Assembly (NCBI GenBank): GCA_037367405.1 | Contig: JAZKJV010000602.1 | Span: 62,001-126,000, forward strand | Reading direction: 5' to 3' | DNA: 64,000 nt | Source: Ottelia alismoides | Lineage: Eukaryota; Streptophyta; Magnoliopsida; Alismatales; Hydrocharitaceae | In this document: piece by piece, positions 11,195-23,399 of the stretch | How positions within the stretch are numbered: the stretch's first letter is position 1 | Layout: every line of letters begins with the position of its first letter | Translations under genes and position numbers: made by a program | The notes under the pieces: model-generated | What the model was told of the DNA's origin: nothing | Databases searched by the model: none | What the model saw: only the letters and a program-made list of their open reading frames with translations

Positions 11195-13252
11195 TGTAAC
11201 GTCCCAGGCTTAGGTTCATGGTCCGTTATTGAGGAAAACTGACCCCGACAACTTGTTGAGTTCAAGCTCATATAGATCCGTTGACAACCACCCAAAATGC
11301 TTAAGCTCAAGTTATCAAGTAGTGATCCCCACCACTTATAACTCACTCACACTTTGTGAGTTTTAGATCTGGGACTATGTTTGGGGTTGGGTTGTTACAA
11401 CCTCCCCCACTTATATTCGCAACGTACTTGTTGCAATATGGCCCATCACTTATTCTTAGTGACTGTGGCGGCTGCACGCTCCCGGCTTAGATCCATTCGG
11501 GTAGCCCTTTCCACTGTTGGAGGGAACCCGCTCTAATACCATTTGTAACGTATCGGGCATAGGTCCCTGATCCATTATCGAGGAAAATTGACCCTGACAA
11601 CTTGTTGGGTTTGGACCCAAATGGATCTGTTGATAACTACCCAAAATGCTTAAGCCCAAGTTGTCAAGTAGTAATCCCCACCACTTATAATCCACTCTTA
11701 CACTTTGTGAGTTTTAGATGTGGGACTATGCTTGAGGTTGCGGTGTTACAACCTCCCCCACTTATAGTTGCAACATCCTTGTTGTGACATGGCCCATCAC
11801 TTATTCCCAGTGATAGTAACGGTTGCACGCTTCGGGTAGCCTTTTCCTCCAACCTCTTTGTAGGGGCGGCTCCACCTCTCAAGTAGCCTTTTTCACTATC
11901 AAAGAAAATATGGCTCTAATACCATTTGTAACGTCCCGAGCTTAGATTTTCGGTCTGTTATCGAGGAAAACTGGTCTGGACAACTTGTTGGGTTCGGGCC
12001 CAATTGGACCCATTGATAACCACCCAAAATACTTAAGCCTAAGTCGTCAAGTAGTAATCTCCGCCACTTATAAACCACACCCACACTTCGTGAGTTTTAG
12101 ATGTGGTACTATCTTTGGGGGTATGGGTGTTACAACCTCCCTCACTTGTATTCACAACGTTCTCGTTGCGACATGGCCCATCACTTATTCCCAGTGACAG
12201 TGACAGTTGCACGTTGCGGGTAGCCATTTCCTCCTACCTCTTTGTAGGCGTAGCTCCACCTCTCGGATAGCCCTTTTCACTATAAGAGGGAAATTGGTTC
12301 TGATAGCATTTGTAACGTTCCGGCTTAGGTCTCCGGTCCATTATCGAGGAAAACTGACCCTGACAACTTATTGGGTTCAGACCAAATGGATCCGTTGACA
12401 ACCACCCAAAATGCTTAAACCCAAGTTATCAAGTAATCATCCCCACCACTTACAACCCACTCTCACATTTTGTGAAGTTTAGATGTGGGACTATCTTTGG
12501 GGGTTTGGGGTGTTACAACCTCCCCCATTTATATTCGCAACGTCCTCGTTGCGACATGGGCCCATCACTTATTCCTAGTGATTGTGGCGGCTTCATGCTC
12601 CCGGCTTAGATCCCTTCAGGTAGCCATTTCCACTGTCAGAGGGAACCCACTCTGATACCATTTGTAACGTATCAGGCATAGGTCCCTGATCCGTTATCTA
12701 GGAAAACTGACCCTGACAACTTGTTGGGTTCGGACCCAAATGAATCTGTTGACAACTACGCAAAATGTTTAAGCCCAAGTTGTCAAGTAGTAATCCCCAC
12801 CACTTATAATCCATTCGCACACTTTGTGAGTTTTAGATTTGGGAGTATGTTTGAGGTTGGGGTGTTACAACCTCTCCCACTTATAGTTGCAATGTCCTCG
12901 TTGCGACATGGCCCATCACTTATTCCCAATGATAGTGATGGTTGCACGCTCCGGGTAGCCTTTTCCTCCAACCTCTTTGTAGGGGTGGTTCCACCTCACA
13001 GGTAGCCCTTTTAACTATCAGAGGGAACATGGCTCTGATATCATTTGTAACGTCTCGGACTTAGGTCTCCGATTCGTTATCGAGGAAAATTAGTCCTGAC
13101 AACTTGTTGGGTTCGGGCACAATTGGACCCATTGACAACCACCCAAAATACTTAAGCTCAAGTTATCAAGTAGTAATCCCCACCACTTATAACCCACTCT
13201 CACACTTCGTGAGTTTTAGATGTGGGACTATGTTTGGGGTTGGGTTGTTACA
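11195..13252 (-). mobile_element. Tandem TRIM array: six LTRs, five interiors
   Basis: Six LTRs of about 205 bp, each running TGTAACG..TGTTACA, lie at 11195-11399, 11544-11750, 11937-12134, 12311-12517, 12663-12869 and 13046-13252. They alternate with interiors of 144, 186, 176, 145 and 176 bp. Each interior starts with a C-rich stretch (minus strand: a GTGGGGGAGG polypurine tract) and ends with a version of GCTCTGATACCAT (minus strand: tRNA-Met primer-binding site). All units therefore read on the minus strand. LTRs 1-3 with their interiors resemble LTRs 4-6 with theirs, unit by unit, at an offset of 1116 bp, so the array is a doubled three-unit block. Such arrays arise by recombination between LTRs. 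No protein is encoded. Confidence 0.88.
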
Positions 13253-13437
13253 ACAAAGGACCGGATCTTCTTTTGTGAATCTCTCAATGAATACAGAGGG
13301 TGTGGGGCGGACTTCTTATATAGCCCCACATATAGATCAGAGTCCTACTTATACATGATGTGGGGATTGCTAAATATGAGAGCATGATAATTGGATCTTG
13401 GAGAGTTCCAATTACCCATTTATTACATACTTTAACA
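13253..13437 (-). repeat. Partial LTR remnant
   Basis: This stretch resembles the second half of the LTR at 3001-3303 in layout: a CTCAATG..ATACA block, a GGGG..TTCTTATATAGCCCC TATA region on the minus strand, and an end ACTTTAACA. It directly follows the TRIM array. Similarity was judged by eye and the left edge is not defined. A further similar stretch occurs near 14640-14705. Confidence 0.4.
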
Positions 13438-13849
13438 GGGGTCAGTTCAGTTTATGGTCCGATAAAAACGTCTATAAGGGAAGTGTCGATAAGGAGAATT
13501 CATTGCAGCTTATGAAGTATGCGATCCGGCTTTGGTGTCCCAACAAGGACTTGCTATGCAGACTAGTCAGGGAGGTCTACGACCACTAGTTTTGAGGTCA
13601 CCCTTGGGAATGTTACCTCGTCCTCCACCTTTGGGAATTGTGACCCATCCTCCACCTTTGGGAATTGCACCCTGTTGTAGGAAGTGGTGAATCTTTTAGG
13701 TTGTGGAGGGATGATCGATTGATCGGTGCAGAAGAGGTGCTCTTTGTGATAGCATATTGAGATTGCTTTCGTAATGACAGAGATGCAACGGTGGCAACAT
13801 GTTGGTCTGACTTTCAAGGTGATGACTGATAATGAAACTTGGGCTCCTA

Positions 13850-14300
13850 TGCTCTCCTCGACTATTTTAGAGCAGCGACTTCCGGATTTTCTAAGATAAA
13901 ATGGAGAAGCTATCTAATGTAGCCAGCCCATCATTCAGTGGACATTATCATCGGACCTGGGGTGTGGCGAATTTCTAAATAGCAACTTTGGGCCCTTATC
14001 GCGCATATCTTTCAGCTGGATGGTACCCTTGCTAGAGATTGTAGATTGGTTTGGTATAAGCAAGCTCCATTGAGGGTGAAGATCTTTCTCTAACTTATGC
14101 GGAGATTGGTCGGAGTGATTACAAAGGTATTCAAGAGAGACAACTTATGTATGAATGAGATCACTTGTGTCCTTCACTATGGGGTGCAGAGGATGCAGAT
14201 CACATGCTATTCTCATGCAGATATCTTCAAGAGGTTTGGTTGAGGGCAGAGATGTCTTGGGTTGATGCCTCATGCGCGATAGGAGTTTGAAGGAGTCATA
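13850..14300 (+). pseudogene. L1-type LINE ORF2 fragment, C-terminal zinc-finger region
   Basis: Pieces in different frames match the C-terminal zinc-binding region that follows the reverse transcriptase in plant L1 LINEs. LVWYKQAPLRVKIFL (about 14045-14090) corresponds to the usual W..APLKV..F-L block, and AEDADHMLFSCRYLQEVW (about 14187-14245) to the C..CG..ED..HLFF.C...VW block. Stops and at least two frameshifts separate them, so it cannot be functional. It is sense relative to the E2 gene. The rest of the LINE, if present, is scattered upstream between TRIM insertions and not provable by eye. Confidence 0.6.
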
Positions 14301-15196
14301 CAATGCTACATGCCAATCAAGAAGGGTGAGGTCGAGGTCACTTGTCTTTTTCTTGGCTTTGTGAAATTGTTGGGATGCTTTGATTTTTCGAATTGAGCTT
14401 TTCAATGTTGTGGATGTTCTTGATCACGCAAAAGATTATTATAATCACTGGATTTATAGTTGTAATATTTTGCGTTCAGTTAAATATGTATCGGGTAAAC
14501 AGTTGTCAAGTGTGTTTCCCTCTCAAAAAACATGGATGTACGTAGTTTGTGTTGGTCATAATGACAAGCCTGCCCTACATGAGTTGCAGGGACCTTTGTA
14601 CAACCGTGTTAGCACATCCATGTCCCACCAATGTGCAACTAAATATGAGATTAGTGTAATTAGATCTTGGATAGATCCAGTTACCCATCTAAATGCATAT
14701 CCTAAACTGGTACAATATGATATTTCTTTTCAGTATCACAAATAGTACATGAGCATATATTTTTGTAGGTTATGTGGGAGCAAATCACACGACCATATAC
14801 TATGTATTAGCTCAATCTTTCTGAACAAGATTTGGTTCTTTAGTTAACTTTACATTGTATTTGTCTCTGCAAAGTATATAATGGAATAATAGGTGACATA
14901 ATTTTTAGGGGGAAAACATGATAATTTTTATTTTTTCTATTTAGAAAATGCAAGAGGAGAATAAGTTTTTTTAAGTATAGAGGAATGGCATATTTCAAGT
15001 TAGTTCGAGTTACTTTTATTGTTTGTAGGTAAACATGCTTTAAAATTCCAATGCCTGAATAAAGGTAAAATTTATCTTAAAAAGTTTTTTTCTTTGTAGT
15101 TATTTTTAGATAAATGCCATTGTATCAGATGACATTTTCAATATGTTCAAATGTATGCTGATGCAATTATAAGATGATTTTCTCTTTTTCTTTTAG
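14301..15196. other. Unassigned 3' end of large intron
   Basis: AT-rich sequence up to the polypyrimidine tract and acceptor at 15195-15196. An open frame at 14380-14745 (+) lacks any known motif. No element ends were found. Confidence 0.5.
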
Positions 15197-15391
15197 GGCC
15201 TTGTTGTCCCAGTCATACGGAATGCAGACAAGATGAACTTTGCTGAGATTGAGAAGGAGATTAACTCTCTTGCAAAGAAGGCAAATGATGGGACGATATC
15301 GATAGATGAGATGGCCGGCGGTTCCTTTACGATCTCCAATGGAGGTGTCTATGGGAGCCTTCTCAGCACCCCCATTATTAATCCTCCTCAG
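15197..15391 (+). CDS. 2-oxoglutarate dehydrogenase E2, internal exon
   Basis: This 195-bp, 65-codon exon encodes the centre of the acyltransferase core: [20 protein letters not shown], then ..[17 protein letters not shown] and ..STPIINPPQ. The (S/T)FTISNGG block lines the active-site channel and is highly conserved in succinyl- and acetyltransferases. The acceptor is TTTTAG, the donor GTATTT at 15392. The intron that follows is 413 bp. The exon continues exactly where the one ending at 5188 stops, despite 10 kb between them. Confidence 0.95.
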
Positions 15392-15804
15392 GTATTTATA
15401 ATACACTCCAGTTGCAATCCTCGAACTGCCTTCTTTTTGTCGCTTGAAGGGCCTTTTTTTTCATGATGGGTCGAGGGATTGCTGCCCGGAATATGAAATC
15501 TTACAAAAAATATTGGAAATGCACATAGTTTTTCAAGTTCATATCTGCTAACATTCTATATTTAAATTATAGCATCAAAATAGGAGAAAAGCACACATTT
15601 CTGGTTTACAAACAGTAGCCTTTTTAAGATGTTTGTTTGCAATAAGACATGTGATTGATGTCTTGAAAGTTCTAATTGAGAGATTCTCTAAGTATGGATG
15701 TTTTGTTAGTGCAAAAATGAAATAGGCAATGGCACATGTATTATCGGCAAAGTTTGCAGGAGCACCCTTAAAAAATCCCTAACATCTTCGTTTCATTGGT
15801 GCAG

Positions 15805-15996
15805 TCTGCAATCCTAGGCATGCACTCCATTGTCAGCCGACCGATGGTTGTTGGAGGCAATGTTGTCCCAAGGCCAATGATGTACATCGCCTTGACATAT
15901 GATCACAGGTTGATCGATGGTAGAGAAGCTGTCTTTTTCTTGCGTCGCATCAAGGATGTAGTGGAGGATCCACGCAGGTTGCTCCTAGACATATAG
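15805..15996 (+). CDS. 2-oxoglutarate dehydrogenase E2, terminal exon
   Basis: The last coding exon: 63 codons plus TAG. It starts [18 protein letters not shown] after the acceptor GCAG (15801-15804) and ends [12 protein letters not shown], the normal C-terminus of the family. It carries DHRLIDG (from 15901), whose histidine (codon 15904-15906) is the catalytic base of all E2 acyltransferases, with the aspartate three residues on. No disabling change is seen in the four exons (196 codons of core), which indicates a functional gene under selection. Confidence 0.96.
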   Translation, partial: SAILGMHSIVSRPMVVGGNVVPRPMMYIALTYDHRLIDGREAVFFLRRIKDVVEDPRRLLLDI

Positions 15997-17380
15997 AATC
16001 CAGCCTCGTTCCTGCATGTGTGGTGGTACCGTAAAGCCTTTTCATCATAAGGTGATTTTTGTCATAATTTTTCCAAGTTTCACAAATTTTGGGATTAATT
16101 CTTGGCACAAAACTACATACTACAGGAGGTGAGATGAGGTTTCATCTGTGTCGTACGGAGAGCTGTAATGTTTCTTCAGCTTGTTTATTTCATCTGATGT
16201 TTTTAGCTGCAGCGCATGTCATAATTTTTGAAGATGCTTTCACCGTTAACATGAAAGGTGTCACCATTCATATAGGTAATTATGTCACCAGATCAGAGTT
16301 TTCTCATAGGTTACAAGACCTGAAATTTAATGATTTTGATATGGAAAATCTGTTTGTTTAACCTGAATGTGGTCTTCAAGTTGAACAGGTGATGATTTGG
16401 TGGTATCTGTGTTACCCCATGTAGAGGAATGATGGAAAATAATGAACAGCTACATTTCAACATCTTTATCTTGAGTTGCTAGTTTAGTGATAAGATATTA
16501 AGCATGTTGAATTTAAGATCATCGAGGGCGATGAGCTTTCTTTAAACACATGCTTGTTGGAGGATAACATTGGAGGATAATTGAGGGTATGTGATGCAAC
16601 ACAAGCGATATTTACTGCAATATTCGACTTTGGAGCATCCACATTTTGAGAGTCTGTGAAAGTTGAGAAGATATTGTAGCATGTAATAATTCCTGACATG
16701 GAACAAGCTGCTAAGACAGATAGCAATAACTAGAGCATATAACAAAGGCAGAAATGTTTTCTTTTAGAGAAAGTAAAAGAGAAGTTTACAACTTCATTGC
16801 CACACTTGATTACCTTCTTTTTCATTGCTATGAATCGCTCGTTTAATAATTTATTGTATTTTTTGAAAACCCAACAAGTGCCAATGAGTCATCCCATGAG
16901 TAGTCGCAACAATATGCAATCATCATTTAGACGCTACACTTTACATGTTGTACTTTTGTTGCAGTGTTTTGTTTTCAACCTTTTGATGTATATACAAATG
17001 CAAACTTGTTGCAATTGTGATAAATCTTTTATATGCTATTGAATGGAATGGAATGACTTAAAAATGAGATCATAGATTGGTACTAAGGTAGAGATACTCC
17101 GGTAGAATGCTCAATATTTAGATTATTAGAGGTATTAAAAAACACATGATATCTCGATCATCATGATGTCTTGCAACCTCTACTCAAACAGATGTCAGCT
17201 TTGGCTGTCAAAAGACATGATATCTGGGTCTATCAATCCTATAACCTCAAATTCCAGTAAATAAGTAATCTTCCAACCCTCCCAATCCTCCTCACAGTTT
17301 ACTATTCACATGGGTACCCCAACTCAACCCAACCCTGTCCAACCCTGCAACCAAACGAACCCTTAGAGATGACTCTCTTC
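15997..17380. other. 3' UTR and downstream intergenic sequence
   Basis: The E2 3' UTR must begin at 15997. AT-rich sequence with several AATAAA-like words follows, but no single polyadenylation site can be chosen. Small open frames on both strands (for example 16089-16361 +, 16484-16726 -) show no motif. I see no gene or element end. Confidence 0.5.
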
Positions 17381-17690
17381 TCAAAACAGTCAATAGATGC
17401 TCAACACTGAGACAACCAATCCATTCTAAGTATGACATCAAAGTCCTCCATTGGAATAACAATCAATGTTTGCTGGGAGTCTATAACCACTAATCAGAAC
17501 TCTGTACTAGTGGTGAACCTCAAAAAGACAAAGAATTGTCCACCAATTCCCTTGATCTTGAATGGTGAATCTAATCGAGTAAGATGCCTTCCCAAAGTCT
17601 TAGATAATCCAGAGAGAAAGGAAAACGATGCCCACGATATGAAAAACACATGAACAAGAAACCACTCAACATAAGAGTACCTTCGACTAC
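17381..17690 (-). pseudogene. Chromovirus-like Ty3/gypsy protease remnant
   Basis: Read on the minus strand, the end of this stretch gives IPMEDFDVILRMDWLSQC, a clear version of the P-M..FDVILGMDWLS block that closes the protease of Ty3/gypsy chromoviruses. About 60 codons earlier FFISWASFSFLS occupies the place of the catalytic F-DSGASxSF loop, with the aspartate and glycine lost. Stop codons interrupt the frame. Reverse transcriptase should follow to the left but does not. The right end stops exactly at the Athila insertion, so that element landed just before the protease. Confidence 0.65.
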
Positions 17691-20600
17691 TGATGAATCC
17701 CTGATCATCACTCTTTATTTTTTTTATTTTAGCTTTTTATCTTGGCAAAGCATCATGTAAATAGATGTAAGTACAATAAGTTAGCATTATGCATGCATGC
17801 GTTAATATTATATAATTAGCATGTATATGTGCAAAAATAAAAGAATAAAGAAAAAAAGAAAAAGGAGGTATTTAGAATAAATACAGAGTGACCCGAACCC
17901 TAAGAGAGGGTCAAGCATTGGCCTGATCGTCAAATAAAACAAGTAGAGAGAGATAGAACCCACTATATATTGTACATATTATTTTTTGTGAATAAATAAT
18001 TATTTTTGTAAATTAAAAATAAAATATTCTTTTTACCTCCTTGTATATATTTTTAAAAATAAAATAAAAATCAGAAAAATAAAAACAAAAACAAAAATAA
18101 ATTCTTTCTTCCTTGTACGTAATACATGTATATATGTTTCCTTCTCCATTTATTATATACATGTAAATAAATAACAAAATTACAATAAAAAATATTTTGT
18201 ACTCCAAAAATTATGTTGTAAATAAATAAAATACAAATTGGGGTATTTGTGTAAAAATAACAAAATAAAATAATTGTACAAAATACATAGGTAGATTATA
18301 CATATATATAATACTCTATATTGTATATAGACTAATTTTATTTTCAAAAATAAAAATCACATAAAAATGGTTTGAAAAATAACAAATATTTTTCATTTTA
18401 TACACTTTTTGATTTAAGGTCATTTACTATTTTTTATTTAATTTGTAAATATTTCTGTAAATCCTATTTCCTGATTGGTCTACATCAGGGTCGTTGACCT
18501 CGGTCACCCCCCTCTTCCCGGGCATGACCCGACCCGACCTCTTCACCAGACCGTCTTCTCTGATTTTTCTCGGGCGAATCACGCAACGCAACCCCTCGCC
18601 CTGATTCTCCTCACATAGACTCTCTTAGGATCTAGGATCCTCGCGGATCCCTAAGAAGGCGTAGATCTTTCTCGGTTCGCGTGCCCTCGCCTGATTCCTC
18701 CAGCCTTCGGTGAATGCTATAAAGCTTCTCATCTGCCTCCCATGAGCGGCAGCTCGTGCCTCGCTCCCATTTCTAACCCTAGCTACCTCCAGCTGAGTGA
18801 CAGCGGCTCGGAGCATCGCTTGGCACTCGATTTGGTGCAACAGAGTCGACGCTCAACCTTCGTGGCCGGACCTCCGTCGCGAGTAGCCTCCCCCGCCTTA
18901 CACAACGAGGTCGAGGCCTTAACCCCGCCGTTCATCCTCGCCTGGAGCTCAGGAGCACATCTCGACCATCGGATATCCCTTTTACCCTTTGCATTTTGTA
19001 GTTTGATCAGATCTTTCCATTTCATGTCACCGCATGTTCACTTGCTCCGACCAGCCGGTCGGATCCCCGTTACCCACTTCCAGCCGCTTTGATCGACCCG
19101 CATGCTCACTCCTTATCTCGCTCCGCAACATGATCACGTTAGCCTCGACCATCATGTCGAGATTAGGGCCCAGATCTCCCCTACCGCCTTCGCCGGAGAT
19201 CAACCTTCGCCCCCCTCCGCTTCTTTGCTGTTTAGCTCCAATTACCAAGGTCGGAGTACACCCCGAGTCCCAGCTTCCCTTCGTTGCCACGCTCATCCGT
19301 CCAGTAGCACATCCATCGGACCTGCTCAATCGACGCAGAAGACTCCCACGATCACATTTGTACCTTCCAATCGACCATCGACTGAGGATCCTCTCCTTGG
19401 CTTCGGTGAAGTTCGCCCCAGTGTTGTTTGTCCAGGCTACTTCATCACCGTTGGATTAGCCCTGCACCTCCAGATCTCATCCGGACTGCCAACACCGCAA
19501 CCTTTTCAGACCGTTGGATGTCAGATCTGGAGCATCTACGCCCCACATCCCCGACCAGTTCTGGAGCGTTAGATCTGACACCTACAGCGGATCAGAGTCG
19601 CACATTCGCGCCTCCACCAACGGCTTCCATGTGTCCTCACACGCCTATCACGTGTCGTAAGGGTATATTGCTCTTTTTACCCCGCATTTTTATGCTTTAT
19701 GTTTTATTCTGTAAATAAAAATTGTAGTTGGAGTTATTTGCACTTTAGTCCCTAGAGTTTTTGCTATTTGCGTTTTAGTCTGCCTAGTCTGGAGACACGT
19801 GCCATATAACGTGTACTGTGGTGTTTTTACATGTTTGGCCCTGGATATTTTTATGTTAATGTTTGAATGAGCATTTTGGTGGATCTGCATTTATGCCCTG
19901 TGAACGTTGTATTATGCATGTGCTCGAATTGATTGGAGATTTTACAGAGATACCCTTGGACTTTTTATGCATGTTATTGTTTAGTCCAGAGACTTAAACT
20001 ATTTGCATTTAGGTCCCTATGACCTGTGTGTCTTGTTTTTTATTGAATAAATATCTAATCTACTCCAAAAATTTCCAAAAAATTACTAATAGCTCCTGCT
20101 ACTGAGTAATATTTTGGTAATTTTTATGACACAATTTGATTTTATTTGCTATTTTCTAAAAATAAAAAAACCCAAAAAGTGTGTCTATCTATTTTAGAAA
20201 AATCATAAAAATATTAAAATTGTCCTAAAAATTCTACGAAAATTCTTATGTGCTTGTTTCGCCTTGTTTTCATTTCAGTAGTATTTTTGTTTCATTATCT
20301 TTATAAAACCTCTAAAAATTGCAAAAGACCTAAATTTTTTTAAAAATCATTAAAAATTCCACAAAAATTAAAAAAATGTGTTTTCAATTTTTGTAGTTAG
20401 TCCTTTTTATCTATCTTCACATAAAATTGCAAGCAAGACATTTGGGTCATTTTAGATATTTTAAAGTTGCCCTCTAGTCGAGACTGTACACTATTTTGGT
20501 AGTTTGCCTTTATTTTATTTTTATAAAAATACATAAAATCAGAAAAACCTCAGAAAATCACCAAAAATATCTGCATATTTAAAAACATAAAAATATTTTT

Positions 20601-20948
20601 ACTTAGCAATTTTGAGTATTTTTAGTCATAATAAAATTTGTTGCATTGTGATTTCTATGGTCTTTTATTCACTTTCCCTATTAGAAAATATGAAAAAAAA
20701 TTGCAAATTAAAAACCATCAAAAATATGTCTTTTCATTTCTGATTTCTCGACTACTTTGTAGGCTTAGCCTGAACTCCTTGTGTTTGATCCTGGTGGTTA
20801 TACCAGGTTAAATAAATAGCGAGACCGCTTCTTTCGATTTTTTATGCTTGATTACTTTCATTGGTGGTCTTATTTTTCTTGTTGAGTTCGGCTCAGGTGA
20901 TTGAGGTCGCAACGACCTTTGATATCACTTAGCCTCGACCGCTCATCA
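17691..20948 (+). repeat. 5' LTR of Athila-like element
   Basis: Starts TGATGAATCC and ends GCTCATCA. The first 0.8 kb is AT-rich (U3), the middle is GC-rich from about 18480 to 19650, and the rest is AT-rich again. It matches 31026-34335 throughout. Compared with the 3' LTR it lacks about 75 bp near 19280 and shows many base changes, so the insertion is old. Confidence 0.88.
18718..18723 (+). promoter_or_regulatory. TATA box of 5' LTR
   Basis: GAATGCTATAAAGCTTC at the border of AT-rich U3 and the GC-rich part; conserved in the 3' LTR at 32027-32032. Position and conservation suggest the Pol II promoter of the element. Confidence 0.5.
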
Positions 20949-20951
20949 AAA

Positions 20952-20969
20952 TGGCGCTGTTGCCGGGGA
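20952..20969 (+). other. Primer-binding site, tRNA-Asp
   Basis: TGGCGCTGTTGCCGGGGA differs at one base from the complement of the plant tRNA-Asp 3' end (TGGCGCCGTTGCCGGGGA) and starts three bases after the LTR. tRNA-Asp priming is typical of Athila elements. Confidence 0.88.
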
Positions 20970-22236
20970 GCGTGGCTTAGTAGTCAGTTTTTAGATTTTA
21001 TATTTTATCTAGTTCTAGCTCTTTTTTTAAACTGCTTTCTGACCTATTTCTGTTTCACTTTTTGTGTGAGGAACCGCTCGAGGACCACTTTGGAGGACAC
21101 TCATGGTCGAGGAGAAACAGGAATAGTTGAGGACTTAGTTATAGCTTATAGAGTAGTGTAGAGTAGTTAGTTTACTTTCAGCCTGATTATTATTGTAATA
21201 ATACAGGGACTCAGAGACTTTGGACAGTTTGGACTTGGCTATATCGGGGTCTGTTTCGTCGAGCATCGGTGTGCTCAGGGGACCTCATCGTAGTTTTCAC
21301 CAGTTTTAATTTCTCGCCTTTTATTTCTATTTTGATTCTCGAAGAATTTGGCCCCTAGACTTAAAAATTTCTCTTGATTGTGACGTAATTGATTAGGACC
21401 CAATCCCTAACTATTTGTATGTACCTATAGTTTTGTAATTGGACCTAATTAATAATCATAATAAAAAGTTAGTTTAATCATACTTGAGTCCACATGCCGT
21501 GAGGAACCACATACAGCGCTGGCAGGACCCGTTGTGGCGGGCACCGAGTGGTTCCCAAGATCGGACTCCGAACTTAGTCTTATTAGCTAGCTACCATTCT
21601 TTTCGTGTAGAAATTGCTCGTCCAAGGCCGTTTTCTTCTTGCATCATATAGATAGTTTTATTCCTGTCTTTTAAATTATGCGTGGATCACCCTACATGTA
21701 GAGTGCTGGCGACAGGTACGCATCTGTTACTTTACATGCATCATTGTGTTCGATCGCGCATCGGCTTTTTCGACTTCTCCCCCTGTTTTGGACTATAAAT
21801 AATCAGGAGAATTGAAAAATTCGTTAGGCGTTTGTTTGCTTATTGAAAAATACATAAAAAGTGATGACCATAAAATTGGGACTGCTAAACACATTTGACC
21901 CTAAAAGACAATCGACTTAAAATCTGTCTTGGGAGAGCAATCCCCTCATTATTTGTTTTGCTTGCAAGAAAGAGCGACCCACACACTAGGATAGAGCCAC
22001 ACTTGAACTCTCGGCAGATTGCCGGCCTTTTATATGGGACAGTATGTTGGGAGCATCGGGTTCCTACCAGCTCGCTTAATCGCCCTGCTAGACTGAATTT
22101 TCATGTAAATAAAAATTGACAAGATAAAAGACCGAACCTTTACGGTCATCAGCTCTCAGTGTTGAGTAGGTGAATTAGGGGTTTGTTTGCTGATCTTGTT
22201 TATTTCCAGATTCCATCTGCCTTTCTCCAGATCACG
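20970..22236 (+). other. 5' leader of Athila-like element
   Basis: About 1.27 kb between primer-binding site and gag. No coding frame of note. It would hold packaging and dimerisation signals, none of which I can point to. Confidence 0.5.
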
Positions 22237-23399
22237 ATGATGGGTCGGAGATCTCTTAGGCAGCCTTTGGCTACACCACTTTCTAGCACTCCGCCCAACT
22301 CATCTAGGTTGGTTCGTGAGATCCCAGACCCTCTCTCTGAATCCGAGTTCGATCCTGCCATGTTGCCCCTCGACCAACCTTCTACCAGCCCCGAGGTGCC
22401 AGAGCAGAGATCAGAGCAGATATCCATTCATTTGACGACACCTGAGTTCGATGCTTTTGCCTTTTCAGAGAACCAAGAGATGGCCAGCAGCGAGGAATGC
22501 ACCGATGGACAGCCCCAGACTATTACCTGTGTTTTGGAACAGGGCATCATCAACAGTACACTGTTAGCCTCCCTGGAGACGATGCAGCGTCAGATCAGAT
22601 ATCAATGAGCATTCATGGTAGATATGCACAGAGAGATGGAGCAGATGCGAGCCAACCGAGGAGAGCCGAACCGAGTCGGTGGCGGAGAGATACCAGAGCA
22701 TGGAGGAGGAGACGGAGATCATTTAGAGGAGCCACATGAGCCACAGGAGCCATTCCGACCAGCCAGGATGATGAGAGAGTTGCATAACCATGATGCAACT
22801 CTTACACACTGTTGGATTCAGCTTCCGGCGATTTTGGGAGATTTCAAGCTTCCACCTCAGACGATCCGGCTGTTTCCCAAATTCCGTGGGCTTGCCATCG
22901 AGGAGCCGCACCTTCACCTCCAAGAATTCGAGATGATCTACAACACTGTACACGACAGATATGTGGACGAGGACACCATTATGATGATGGCTTTTCCATT
23001 CTTCCTGGTCGACAGAGCAGCCTACTAGCTGAAGCATTTGGGGAGATACGTTACTTCGTGGGATCAACTCCAGACCAAGTACTTGGACAAGTACTACCCA
23101 CTCGGCCGGACGAGTGCAGCGAGAGCTCTGATCACAATTTCTCCATGATCCCCAACGAGTAGTTCCATGAGACAAGGGATCAATTCAGAGAGCTTATTGA
23201 CCGATGTCTACACCATGACATCTCCAAGCCCAATTTAGTACAGAGTTTCTTTTGTGGGCTGACACCAGAGCTACAGGGGTTAGTGAATGCTTCTTGTGGG
23301 GGTTCTTATTTTGCCAAAGACGAGGACCAGGTCTGGGCCATATATGAGGAGATGGCCGAGAACTATACTGTCATGTCCCAGACCCATCTCTACACTTAA
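22237..23399 (+). pseudogene. Athila-like gag (capsid region), interrupted
   Basis: The first frame begins MMGRRSLRQPLATPLSS at 22237 and continues in one frame to 23028 apart from a TGA at 22606. The capsid core is recognisable: LPPQTIRLFPKFRGLAIEE, then AFPFFLVDRAAY ending in a TAG (23026), then LGRYVTSWDQLQTKYLDKYY in the same frame. After about 23150 the frame shifts; FRELIDRCLHHDISKPNLVQ and SFFCGLTPELQGLVNASCGG follow, matching the usual LIQ.FY.GL....MIDAA.GG block. Gag would form the particle shell. Two stops and a shift make it non-functional. Confidence 0.8.

Larger units (their letters stand above)
5189..15196 (+). other. 10.0-kb intron of the E2 gene, loaded with transposons
   Basis: The intron starts GTTTGG and ends in a pyrimidine tract followed by TTTTAG. 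Its flanking exons join without a frame change, within one conserved stretch of the E2 protein. It contains a Helitron, a complete TRIM, a six-LTR TRIM array, a further LTR fragment and LINE remains, listed separately. Without these insertions little more than about 2 kb of unassigned sequence would remain. Confidence 0.85.

Noticed and set aside
11195..13252. CRISPR-like or satellite repeat array
   Set aside because: The units have LTR termini, polypurine tracts and primer-binding sites, so this is a TRIM array in a plant intron.
14380..14745. 121-codon + strand frame in the large intron
   Set aside because: No family motif; part of it resembles the LTR remnant at 13253-13437.
19034..19572. 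Overlapping open frames of 141 and 156 codons on the + strand
   Set aside because: They lie in the GC-rich part of the 5' LTR, have biased composition and no motif; the matching frame in the 3' LTR (32464-32970) is changed by indels, so it is not conserved as protein.
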